Origin: Plantago major
Taxonomy: Eukaryota > Streptophyta > Magnoliopsida > Lamiales > Plantaginaceae
Reading direction: 5' to 3'
Assembly (NCBI GenBank): GCA_026545765.1
Contig: CM048840.1
Location: forward strand, 18,542,765-18,606,764
Length of the DNA: 64,000 bases
Part shown: piece by piece, positions 1 to 10,489 of the stretch
Position numbering within the stretch: the first letter of the stretch is position 1
Layout: each line of letters starts with the position of its first letter
The notes under the pieces: model-generated
The model's database searches: none
The model's input: only the letters and a program-made list of their open reading frames with translations
What the model was told of the DNA's origin: nothing
Program-made: the position numbers and the translations under genes

Positions 1-1290
1 GACAAGTGGGGAGCAGCCCGTCTGTGTTAAGCTCACCGTACGGATCAGCTATAACAACAGCAGCAGGGGCGAGAATTTAATTACTTTGCTTGGGCTCCAC
101 GACCTGCAGCAAGGGGCGGATTAGAATGCATGGGCACTCTCGGATGAAGAACAATCTGGCGATTGTTCCGCCCGGAACGTCCCCGTGGACGAGTGGCTTG
201 AGAGGCTTCCTCCTCCTCTTCCTCGTCATCCTCATCTTCTTCCCTAGATTCCTCCTCTTCTTCTCTACCTTCGGGCCTCCTAGATGTACTCGGGTTGTTC
301 AGAACTCTTTCCGCCACAACACGGTCCTCTTCTGACCTCAAACATCTCCACATGCGCCTCACGACCAGTCGCCTTCCTTCTCCATCAGAGCACACTTACA
401 CGGTCGATATGCCACCACTACCGATGGTCGAGATCGGACTCGCACCCTTATTATCACAATGTTCCTTGCCCGAATCGCGGATGAAACAACCTCCTAGCGT
501 CGCCCTTTGTACCTCCAGGGAAGGATGTTTTCGGGAACTCAAAGCCGGATCTTTGAGATGTTTTCCGAACTCAAACCGGACATCTAGGGCACAAGGAAGC
601 AGATCGATAATGAGGGTTGTGATTGTCAGAAGTTAACAGATGTCTTATTAAGTCGATGGTGAGGATGCACTACTTTATCAAATCTTCTATATGGAACACG
701 TCTCATAACACTATGGGCACTAAAATTGTAAATGAGCGTGCCATAGGAACTATTATCTACCCTACATGGCACACTAACGGGAACAGCTTACGAAATTCTT
801 TGTGCCAATCGGCACCAAAATATCACCAAACAGGCATGCATTATCGATTTTTTGTCACATTGGACATGATATACAAGACAGTTCAACAAGTTGCCAGTGA
901 AGGAAATTAGTACAATATAGCATACAGAAGGAGTATTCCGACTAAATATACTGCAGGGGTCTACCACTAGCAGCATTCGCAATCACGGAATCAACAAGCA
1001 GATATTCGAATAAGGGAGAAGCATACAAGCATGAAGCAAGTATATCATAAAAAAAGAAAAACTTCAGGAAGAATCGAGAAATACTTACTTGATAAAGCTG
1101 ATTTGGTAGGTTTGGACGGACGTCAAGGCCTTGCTAGCTCTCCGAGAGTACATATCTCAGTTGGAAAGTCAAAAATTTTGCGAATTTCGATTGCTCGGAT
1201 TGATTTTGGGATTGCTCGGATTGCTTAAGAATCGCTCTGAGTTTCGGGTTGGCTAAAGTATGAAAGCGACATAATAGGCAACTATTTATA
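1..1290 (-). pseudogene. Accessory (antisense) region of element B, fossil
   Basis: The minus strand carries a diverged copy of the start of the accessory gene found at 4201 onward in element A. A long Glu/Asp-rich tract and a following basic stretch (PRGRSGR against PRRRGGR) are shared. A TATAAATAGT on the minus strand at 1281-1290 mirrors the same word at 3561-3570. The coding part is degraded. The function of this accessory protein is not known; see the entry for 3561-9440. Confidence 0.65.
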
Positions 1291-1878
1291 AGGGGCAATT
1301 GGGGAAGACCAAGCGTCACATCACTTGGATTCAAACCCCAACCGTTGATCTTTTCAATCCAACGGATGCGCCGGTTCCCAGGTGGTGTATTGAAAGCACA
1401 CTCCATTTAATTCTTCTCAGAGACGTCACATCACTTGGGTTTAAATCCCAACCGTTGATCTTCTCAATCAAAGAGTCGCATTGCCTCACTCGGGATCATT
1501 TCCCGTGGGCCGGACAGGCGACTTCTTTGGGCCTTTGAATCCTTTGTTCATCGGCTGGGTGGGCCATTCCACATATTTGGCCCGGTGGTTGCTATGCACT
1601 CTTCCACGAAGACTTCTCCGGATCCTAACCGTACTCGGATCTATATATCTAGGATACAAATACCTTTTCCTTCTACTGATCCAGCTATTACATAACTTTC
1701 GGTTGTAGAGTGAAAAAGGGGAGAGATATATTGAATTCCTAAGAACACGAACAACGGATCTCACAAAAAGGAACTTTTTCCTTTTCAGTTCACGATTCGG
1801 ACACGCTCCACAACACACTTGTTCCTTTCATAGTTACCAACTATCTTCTACTAAGATACTTGGAAACTAGAGGGACAT

Positions 1879-2634
1879 ATGTTGTCTGAGACATGTGTCA
1901 ATCCGTTAAAGGCGCCGTAGGCGTGTCTAGGCGCATCAAAATTTGAAATAGCCAATTCGGTACTAGTCGGACCTTTTGGTCCGACTGAAAACCATTCGGT
2001 CGACTAGTACTTACAAGTGACACACCTTCTCGGCTAAGTCAGACCAAGCTAGGTATCGACTTAAACGACAAAAGGTCACATGGTCCTTCCAAGTACCTGG
2101 CTATCGGTCCTATGATGCAAGCAGACGGGGCAGAGAATCTGGGGACAGCCACCACCACATTAAGACCAAGCGTATATATGAACCTTTGAGATACTTCCAT
2201 GAAACTTACGGTTCGGACACGGAGTTACCTAAGGGCACATCGACCAAACAAAGCAGATCTGTCAGGTGACCACGGACCAAGCAGTGAGCGAGTACTCTCA
2301 GAGGGAAAAGGTCCAAACTACCCTCCTAGGCCTATTAATCGGATGTGGGCTACTGTTCACTATTGGGCTGTGGGCCAAAGGTAGCATTGGTGTCCAAATC
2401 TGAAGCATACACGTGGCACCATCTTATGATTCATCTCATAAGATATGGTCTCCATAAATATAGCACAAGGTACAAGACCTTAAGAGACATAATTCCTAAG
2501 TCAAGTCATAAGTGATTCTTCCAAGTCATATTAATATCATAATCTTCCTCATAACTATTACATTGAGTTAACTCTCTCTTAAGTAAAGTCTCTTCTGGGA
2601 TTGACATACATAATCGGGTAACCCTCTAACCCCA
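1879..2634 (+). repeat. 3' LTR of Tat element B, first portion
   Basis: The stretch is the reverse complement of most of the LTR at 16643-17550. It begins TGTTGTCTGAGACATGTGTC, matching the LTR start TGTTGATACGGACATGTGTC read on the minus strand from 17550. It stops at 2634, where element A starts; the remaining 138 bases of the LTR are at 17551-17688. The two portions together give about 894 bases, close to the 908 bases of the undisturbed LTR copy at 16643-17550. Confidence 0.8.
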
Positions 2635-3150
2635 CATTGAGGGTGAAACCTCGAACACTAACTAACTAAACTATTACAAGCAAACCTAGTCTAGGACCGC
2701 CTCCTACTTGAAGTCCGAATCGGTATCCGTCCGTGCAAGAGTACAGAAAGGACTAAGCGAAGTGAAAGGGATGCTCGGATTGCATATGTCAATCCGTAGA
2801 GACTTACTCGAAGGCAGGAAGCTCTCAATGTAATTATGAGGAAGGTTATGGTATCGATAAGACTTAGTGATTGTGCTTATGATTGTGACTTACTTAAGGT
2901 CTTGGACCTTGGGCTATATTATAGTTATCATATGCTTATGAGGCGACTCACAAGATGATGCAGTGTATGCTTGATTTGGACTGGCCCAATAGTGAATCGA
3001 TACTAATTCGGGCTGGGAGGTGGTTGAACCTTTGGTCCAGAATCCGTCTGGTTGATCTGTCATAGGTAACTCGCGGCGTCGAACAGAGTTCCGGAACTAT
3101 CTCGGTGGTTACTATGCGTTGTTATTCTCAATGGCGTCGAAGAATTCTTT
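2635..3150 (-). repeat. 3' LTR copy of Tat element A
   Basis: Shared words such as ACCTCGAACACTAACTAAC and the block around TTAGTGATTGTGCTTATGATTG match 16643-17240 in the same orientation. It is shorter than its partner LTR at 16643-17550 and visibly diverged from it, so the insertion is not recent. It is joined on the left to B's LTR at 2634 and on the right to the accessory-gene promoter region. Confidence 0.75.
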
Positions 3151-3560
3151 AAGTTGGAAATCGTTGTCCTTCTGAGTCAAGAGTTATGTAATGGCTCGGT
3201 TGTAGATGGAAAAAATTTGTATCCGAGATATATAGATCGTGATCTGAAGAAACTCTTGTGGAAGAGTGTAAAAGTGATCCATTGGGCCGAACATGTGGAA
3301 TGGTTGGCAGGTGATGAGCGATGGTTCAAAAGGCCCGATATGTCATCTATCGGCTTGGTAAGGATCGAAGGCGATGCAACCGTTGGATTTGAGGAGATCA
3401 ATGGTGGGGATAGAAACTCAAGTGATGTGACGTTTCTGAGGAGAATTAATTGGCGAGTACTGTCATTGTACCTTTTGCGAACCGGCGCAGCCGTTGGATT
3501 AAAAAGATCAGCGATCGAGTTAGAATCCGGTGATGCGGCGTTGACTTCCCAATTGTCCCT
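3151..3560 (+). other. Upstream region of the antisense accessory gene
   Basis: This is internal element A sequence between its 3' LTR and the TATA box at 3561. It has an inverted, diverged counterpart at about 1290-1850 in element B. An open frame runs through it, but the stretch ends at a TATA box and is better read as promoter than as coding sequence. No protein family was recognised. Confidence 0.45.
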
Positions 3561-3568
3561 TATAAATA
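3561..3568 (+). promoter_or_regulatory. TATA box of the antisense accessory gene (element A)
   Basis: TATAAATA lies about 640 bases before the accessory ATG at 4201. The same word occurs in mirror position in element B (minus strand, 1281-1290). Conservation in two copies whose surroundings have diverged supports a real promoter firing opposite to gag-pol. Confidence 0.55.
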
Positions 3569-5833
3569 GTTACCTAATCTGCTTTCACACTTTAGCCACC
3601 TCGAATACTCGGGCGATCCGAGCAATCAAGAGCAATCTGAATGACTAGCAAGGCTTAAATCGTCGTCCAAATTTAACGATCGACTTCATCAAGTAAGTAT
3701 ACCTCGATCCCTTCTGAAGTCTTTCTTTGTTATGATATGCTTGCTTCATGCTTGTGTGGTTTTTCCATGTTCGATTATCTTCTTGTCGACTTTGTGATTG
3801 TAAATGTTGCTAATGGTAGACTCCAGTAATATGCTTTAACGGGGATACTCTTCTAGTGTGTGATATTGTACTAACTTCCTTCATTGGCAATCTGATTAAA
3901 TCTTGTATATCGTGTCCAATGTAACCTAGGTTCGATAATGCATGCTTATTTGGTGATATGTTGGTGCCGATTAGCTACGATCTTCGTAAATTGTCCTGAT
4001 AGCGTCTTTGGGTAGGGTAGACAATAGAGCGATGATGCGTCTCTGTGCCAAGTTTTAGTGCCCATAGTGTTGAGGCTATGCTTTATCTTGAAAATGCGGT
4101 AAAGTAGAACTTCGTCGGATCGCTTGACTTAATAAGACATCTAAATGAACTCTCGGACAATCACAACCATCGTTTCTGACCCGTTTCCTTCTGCCCTAGG
4201 ATGTCCGGGAGCGATAGTCAGAACCAGCACGAGACTCAAGTTTACAATGATGGAGTAAATTCGGTGACTGAGTCCGTGGACTTAACCACATCCGTAGGAG
4301 ATGATCTGGTCGTGGATCTTGTGTCTTCCAGGGACTCTGACGCTAAACAGAGAGTCCGTGGTGCAGCAGAAACTCAGCCTGACGTATCAGTGGGCCAGGG
4401 AGATGTTGCTAGGACTAGGCCGCTAGTCCAATCTCGGACCATAATAGGTGGTGTTGAGGCATCCGTTGGTCCAAATGAACCTCGGACCGAGCAGGGTGGC
4501 GAGAGTGGTCAGGAGGCGGATGATGTAGAAATGTTTGAGGCTGGTGTAGAGGATCGAGTTGTGGTGGAGAGAGGTCCGACCAACCCAAGCACATCCGGGA
4601 GACCCGGTGATGGAGAAGAGGAGGAGGAAGGTGGTGAAGAAGAAGAGGAAGATGAGGAGGAAGAGGAAGAAGCAACTCAAGCTGCCCGCCCACGAAGACG
4701 TGGTGGTCGTCGAATTGCGTTGCATCCTGTGGTGTCCGTTCAATCCACTCTTCCGCTGATTGAGGGTCATGGGGCCAAGGCGGCGCAAATCAAATTCCCT
4801 TGTCCTGCGTCCGCCGTTGTGATAGCGGATGAATACGGAGAGTTGAATGCAGACGGGCTACTCCCCACTTGTCTGTCTAAAGTAAAACCTGAGGACATTC
4901 CTGAGTGGAGGCGGAAGTGGGAGATCCCGGAGTCCGTTGAAATCATGGTTCTAGAGCCTGGGCATGCCTTTTACAAATCGCCCACTGGGTACATGTGCGT
5001 GCATGAAGTGGCCTTCGCTTGTGGATGGAAGGTCCCTATTGCGCCCTAGCTAAAGCATATCCTGACTACATCGGGATCGGTCCGAGTCAGGTTATCCCAA
5101 AGTCTTTGGGTAACCTCATCTGTTTCGTCGTTTTTTGTAAAAAGAAGGGGCAGCCGGTGAATTTTGAGAACTTTAGGCAGCTCTTCCACGTTACTTTTAG
5201 TCCGGGGAATCCCCTGTTTTATACTTTTGTAAATAGAAAACCCTACAACTTCATTTCCGACTCCATTTATTCCTTGGGGTCGAAGTGGTGGGATAAGTAC
5301 ATTTTTGTGCGGATGGCCCTGAAGCAGGATGTCAGGAGGCGAGAAGCGATGGGGTGTAAAAAGTTCTTAAGGGAGAGCATCCCGGACTGGCGCCCCCTTC
5401 CGAAGAATGTGGCTCTGTGGGTGGCGGAGATCCATAAGAAGAACGACCCACCCTCGTATACATTCCACGGATTGATCATGTCATTGCCCCTACTTATGCG
5501 GACCGTAGTGGAAGTTAGAGGAAAGACGGACTTCAGTAAGGATCCTCGACTTAGGATTTGTGCTTTTCTTTCTTTGGGATGCTCTGTCTTGAACTTTCGA
5601 TTCCGCAATTCTGGTTATTCTCCCTTTACGTATTCGTATCTGACACTTTTATTTTGTGGTGCAGCTCACTGGTTTGATTATATTATGTCGACCCTCCGTG
5701 AGAAGTAGAAGTAAGTGAGAAGCGGCCACAGAAGTTGCCAGCGGAGGACCAAAATCATCAATACGTCCGCGGGTCTCCCTATGGCGGACCCAAAAAATGC
5801 GGAGGTGATTGCGGCGGAGGAGGAGAGGCAGGA

Positions 5834-7233
5834 TGTTAGGAATATCTGTTAGTATTTTGATCACTCATCACATGTTCTTATCTTAGCCAGAAAGGTGATT
5901 AAGTACTCTTGGTTCACTTGAACATTGTTAAAGAAATCCTTGAGTATGATTAGTCTAGTAAATCTTGTATTAGGATTATAGGTCTCTGAGTGTAATTTTT
6001 ATTTCAAGAAGACCATGAAGATCAATCCTAGCAATGGAGCTTTTTCTGAAGATTAGAAGACTGAAGATTGCACAAGGTTTATGAAGACACAAATGTTTAG
6101 TCTAACTCAGAAAGACTATGTCCTTAATCCTTTCTTAAGTGTATTAACTTACTTTCGAAATATGATTCTGGACATATGACATCATGAGTATGGAGCATGC
6201 AAGCCATCGGAAAGGCTCATGTATCCATTGAGACTAAAGGACAATGAACAGTACTATGCATTAAATGCATCGGAAATCTTTATAGCGATCCTCTCTAAAA
6301 AATGAGATAGTGACTTCTGAGTACATAGTTCAAGATATAAACGGATATAATTTGATGGAGAGCACAACGGATATAATTCAAACGCCTCTCAAATTTATCT
6401 ATATATATCACACACTTGGATGCTTGAAGAACACACCTTAGAATGCTCTATCTTCCAAACTTACCATCAAGCAAAGTATTCTCTCAAGCACTCTACTACC
6501 CTTTCTGAAAGCTTTCTGTTGCTCGAAGAATCACTAGTAGTTCTAAGTTGTCCTGAACCTTAACAAGAGATTGTTATTCATAAAAGAGTTGAACTATCAG
6601 ATACCCTTTCTGAAGCTCATTCTCCTGAACGGATATCAATTACTTGGGTCAGTAAAGAGCAGACTGCCATTCACTGAACAAGTGTATTAAGTAGTCTTGT
6701 TCTATTAGGCTCTCTGAAAACATAACTGAAAAGTTATCTGAAGCCTCTCGACAAACCTTATAACCAACACCATCGAGGCGTGGAGTAGAGGAAGTACTTG
6801 ATTTGGGAAATCGAGGAATAACTCAAGGTTATCTGAGTAGAGGAAGTACTTAGCTCTAGGAGGTGGGGAATAACTCGGGGAACATTTGGTTGGGAACCAT
6901 TTGTTTAGGAATCTTAGAATAGGATTATTGTAAGGTGAACTCAATTATACATTCTAGTGAATTCTAGGTCTCGGAAAGACCGAAGTGGATTAGTTGGAGG
7001 ATTCGCCACCTCAGGATACCACTATATTGCTGTGTCATTTACCGTTCTATATTTACATTTCAGCAAAGCACACACAAATACTTATTGTTTCTGCACTTAC
7101 CTATCTTAAAGTCTTCCGCGCTCTCAATTTAAGTATCAGAAACCCCGGGTTTACGAAGCGTGTTTATCGACAAAAGTTTTAAAAGACTATTCACCCCCTC
7201 TAGTCTTTTACTTTGCCGTTATCTGGACCAACA
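5834..7233 (+). mobile_element. Solo Sirevirus (Ty1/copia) LTR, fossil
   Basis: A 1400-base block begins TGTTAGGAATATCTG and ends TATCTGGACCAACA. It matches over most of its length the LTRs at 26710-28382 and 39823-41445. It is flanked by CAGGA (5829-5833) and CGGGA (7234-7238), a 5-bp target duplication with one difference. No internal element sequence remains, so the body was probably lost by LTR-LTR recombination. It is more diverged and shorter than the other two LTRs, hence probably older. It lies inside the accessory gene of element A. Confidence 0.85.
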
Positions 7234-8739
7234 CGGGAGAAGGCGGGTGAGGATCCGCAAGTCTTGGTGGTACCCGACAAGGGCAAAGGCCCTGCGACTC
7301 ATGCACCACGCCTCAAGCCACCGGCTTCCAGCATCCGCATCCCAGCGGGAGGTGTTGATGCGAGACGTCATAACCTCGGGGAGAAAGAGGGTAGCAACCT
7401 CGGATGCCTCTCTCGCAGCTAAGAGGCAGCATCTGTCCGCTATCCTGCCATCCGACCAAGCTGCTCTCGATAAGGAATATAAGCGGGCTCGCGGACTCCC
7501 TGAGGTCGAGCGAGTTGGAGAGCTCCATGAGCTGTACCAGAGGGTAAGTAACTCGTTCATGTTTTCCTTGCCATGTTCTCAGTATGATAGAAATTTAACT
7601 TGCATCTATACGGACTTCCTATAGCTCGGATGCTTCGTCAAGGCTATGCAGTGGAAGGCTAGTGAGCGGGCCACCATTGAAGAGGAGCTGCACAAGGCCA
7701 TGGCCGCATCCGCGGATGAGGCGGAGAAGGTGAAACGGGCGGATGCTCAACTAAAGGAGAAGGATACGCTCATCAATAAGTTGAAGACCAACTAGGAGGA
7801 GATAAAATCGGACTTGGATTGGCAGGAGAATTTTATCAGTAGGTCGATGAAGGCCTTCCTGGAATCAAAGGATATCCTCCTCGAGGACCTCCAATTTGCC
7901 CGCCTTGAGGCTGCCCGAGACTTTATGAAGTCGGACTCCTTCAAGTTTTTCATGGCTGACAAGTCAAGCCTTCTCGCTTGGATGGGTTTTCATCCGCTAT
8001 CGGCCCGATCGAGGATTACTTCAAAACTTATTTGGAAGGCGGAAGGATTGATTCCTTCTGCGGATGCTAATGGAGTGGAGGTCCCTATGGACAATGTGCC
8101 GGGTGAACGGTTGGCCGCGTGTGAATTTGCGGGTGGTCAAAGGAAGGTGAGATTGGCGTCGATAACGGCGGACCCTTTCTCCCGAAGTGTGTCCGGATGC
8201 CCTCGAGAAGGTATGTTTCGTACCTTTTGATAATTCTGAGCTTTCCTAAAGGGTGGTACTTTATACTGCTTTCGGTCGTTGGCCGTGGCAGTTCAACTTT
8301 GTGAATTCTTTGAATCTCTCGCGACGTGCCCTTTGACCCGTCTTACGCGATCCGCCTCCGGAAGAAGTTGGTCCGAGCCAACCTGCCCCCCAGTGAGAAG
8401 TCTGGGGTATGCCCCGTGAGAAGTCTGTAATATTCAGAATTGTGATCTTTTGATGGCACGGAATGTTGCCATGTACAATATTTACTCTCTTCCATTCGTA
8501 GTAACTATCTACGGAGCAATGCTTTCCGCGTTTTAAATCATTACTTGCTTTCCTCTTTATTTCCTTCTATTAAATGTTCATATCTTTGAGTTATCATAAA
8601 TACACATCTCTTACAAACACGGATCGCTTTGGATGGCGTCTGATGCAAGATAATCAAACCATTATCTTTCTGATCCTCGGACCGTTTGTCTTTGCTATAT
8701 CAAATTATTTTGTGGGGATTCGTAAAGATTTGTCGCTAC

Positions 8740-8747
8740 TATAAATA
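8740..8747 (+). promoter_or_regulatory. TATA-like box before a second antisense block
   Basis: TATAAATA occurs in CTACTATAAATAAGG, about 100 bases before an ATG at 8844 that opens a short coding-like block on the plus strand. This suggests a second transcript start within the antisense side of element A. The spacing and motif are seen; activity is inferred. Confidence 0.4.
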
Positions 8748-9569
8748 AGGACATGGTAATTCTTCCCTTCTCACTACTTTACCCTTCTTCAATCTCTCCT
8801 TTTTTAGAAATTTAATTCTTCGAAGAAGTCAGATTTCTTCAGGATGTCGGAATCTGCTCGAGAGAAATCAGTCTGAGTTAGACAACTTCACCTTAATGCA
8901 AGCGCGGTGCTACCTGACTTGGAGAACTTCGACTTTGGAGAACCAGACGATCCAGTGCGATTCTTTGTCAACCTTTGGGTAAAGCGTAGCTTGCGGGAAC
9001 ATGCACCCTCCGAATTACTCTGGTAAAGGCACGGCGGATGACCCAATTGTTCTCGATCCAGAAGGCACCCCCCCTCTGTGTCCGGTGGTTTCCAGGAGGC
9101 TAGCCGAGGAAGAAAGGGAGCGGCTGCTGAAGATGATCCGTAGGAGGATCCGAATGCAGCAGCAAGATCGTCAGGCTCGAGACGGTGGCTCGGAGTCTCA
9201 AGGTTCAACCTTAGGAATCCATTGAAGGGACGAGGCGGGGTATGCCCCGTAGAGGTTTGTATGGTCCTCGGACCTGGGCAAATTATACTCTCCGTGTTTA
9301 TATGCTCGGACGATTTTCTTATAAAATTCGGACTGCCCTTATTAGATGAAATCGTCATCTTTTTCTTATCCTTACTTTGTCGGATTATATTGATCAAATA
9401 TCCCTGTAAGATGACCAACAAATACACACCCGGACGTGGCTGATGGGCTTGTCTAGGTCAGATACGATAAGCTCATCTGACCCAATATTGTTCAGCCCAA
9501 ACGAATAGTACAAGCCCATTGTCGACGTCGAGGTTCTGACATGTCGGACGCCTATTGGTTCGTCCCTTC

Positions 9570-9577
9570 TATAAATA
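9570..9577 (+). promoter_or_regulatory. Third plus-strand TATA-like box in element A
   Basis: TATAAATA occurs in CTTCTATAAATACTTCG, followed by a pyrimidine-rich leader. No convincing coding frame follows before the integrase end at 10490, so this may belong to a short or non-coding antisense unit. Confidence 0.3.
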
Positions 9578-9629
9578 CTTCGAGTTCCTCTTCGCATTGG
9601 TCGTGCAAATCTAACTCCAATTTCCATAT

Positions 9630-10489
9630 TCACTGAAAATTTCGTCCTTCTTTCTCAGGCTCGGATAGATCTTCCAGTTTGAGCCCCGTAGTACCCGTAA
9701 GAAGATGTTTTCTTGAATAGTTTCCCCCTCGAGACTCCCGTCCACTCTCAAATCGGCATTTGTCTTGAGTTTGAGAGTGGCGTGGATCTGGAGGGGAAGA
9801 TTGCTTAAGATCAGTCATCGAAAAGCACAGATCTCGGTACATGTCCAGATCCATAGGTTAGCGCACGAACGGTCTCATCGATCATATTTGCGATCCACTC
9901 TTTAGGAGCTTTTTCTTCGAGGCTGGCGGCGGGTGGGTAAGCCTTCAATCGTCGAGATCCGTGTAAAGATCCGAGTTTTATATGGACATGATAGATGTAT
10001 ACGTGTGTCTGCTTATAAGCGGAGATTCCAAGTGCTAATCACTCACTCGAATTTTAATGTTTAGGAACAACGTGCTCGGGACGATAAAGGAATAAAAGGT
10101 AAGGTGATATTGTCGGTTGACTCATTGAGTCTTTACGTATTGTGCGAGCACATGGATCCTTAGTGTCTCCGGAAGTAGCGACTAAGTAGGATACTTTCTG
10201 TCGGAGGAATAATCTCGACGGAAGATGGCGTATCTCGAAATTTTTCTCTGATTTATGTATTGCATCGTAGATCCGGATAAAGGCCGAGATTTAGGCGCAA
10301 AAGATTGTCATGTATACTTTGTCTCATGTATGAATAAAATTCATTGCTTGACTTTTCTTGTCCTTTGTGAGCGCTAAGCTTCAAATTTCACAATTCAAAG
10401 ATAGAAGTTGTATTGATTTGCGGAAATTCAATTACAACTTGTGGGCTACATAAGATGACAAAAGGGTTAACAAAAGCAGGCGGCGAAGT
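9630..10489. other. Element A spacer between antisense gene and pol end
   Basis: This is non-coding internal sequence of the Tat element, between the antisense accessory region and the integrase C-terminal coding end. Short open frames on either strand match nothing I know. It may hold the 3' ends of both opposing transcripts. Confidence 0.4.

Larger units (their letters stand above)
1..2634 (+). mobile_element. Tat-lineage Ty3/gypsy element B, right-hand end (fossil)
   Basis: This is the 3' end of an LTR retrotransposon that enters from outside the window. Its LTR reads 5' to 3' on the plus strand from 1879 and begins TGTTG. Left of the LTR, 1-1878 is the reverse complement of the accessory-gene region of element A (about 3160-5000), so B is plus-strand and its accessory gene runs antisense next to the 3' LTR, as in A. 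The last part of B's LTR is at 17551-17688, because element A is inserted in it. B is broken and only its end is visible; its age cannot be set from one LTR. Seen: LTR and accessory homology to A. Inferred: orientation and the missing left part. Confidence 0.75.
3561..9440 (+). pseudogene. Antisense accessory gene region of Tat element A (fossil)
   Basis: On the plus strand, opposite to pol, coding-like blocks lie at 4201-5049, 5019-5708, 7240-8230 and 8844-9225. The first begins at an ATG, has a low-complexity acidic tract (4600-4680) and basic patch, then a globular part with IPESVEIMVLEPGHAF, an 'SQVIPKSLGNL' block and 'SLGSKWWDKYIFV'. This order resembles the plant 'putative gypsy type transposon' domain (Pfam Transposase_28 as I recall it), known from extra genes of Tat/Athila elements. 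The 7.2-8.2 kb part is rich in charged helix-forming residues. Intron-like stretches with GT...AG ends occur. A solo Sirevirus LTR interrupts it. It is broken in several places. Molecular role unknown. Confidence 0.6.

Noticed and set aside
3154-3648. 164-codon frame before the accessory TATA box as a gene
   Set aside because: It spans the promoter and TATA box, has no recognisable motif, and its mirror in element B does not keep an equivalent frame of similar quality.
1-5049. Large palindrome or foldback element around 2635
   Set aside because: The arms are explained by two same-family Tat elements in opposite orientation, one inserted in the LTR of the other; the missing LTR end is found at 17551-17688.
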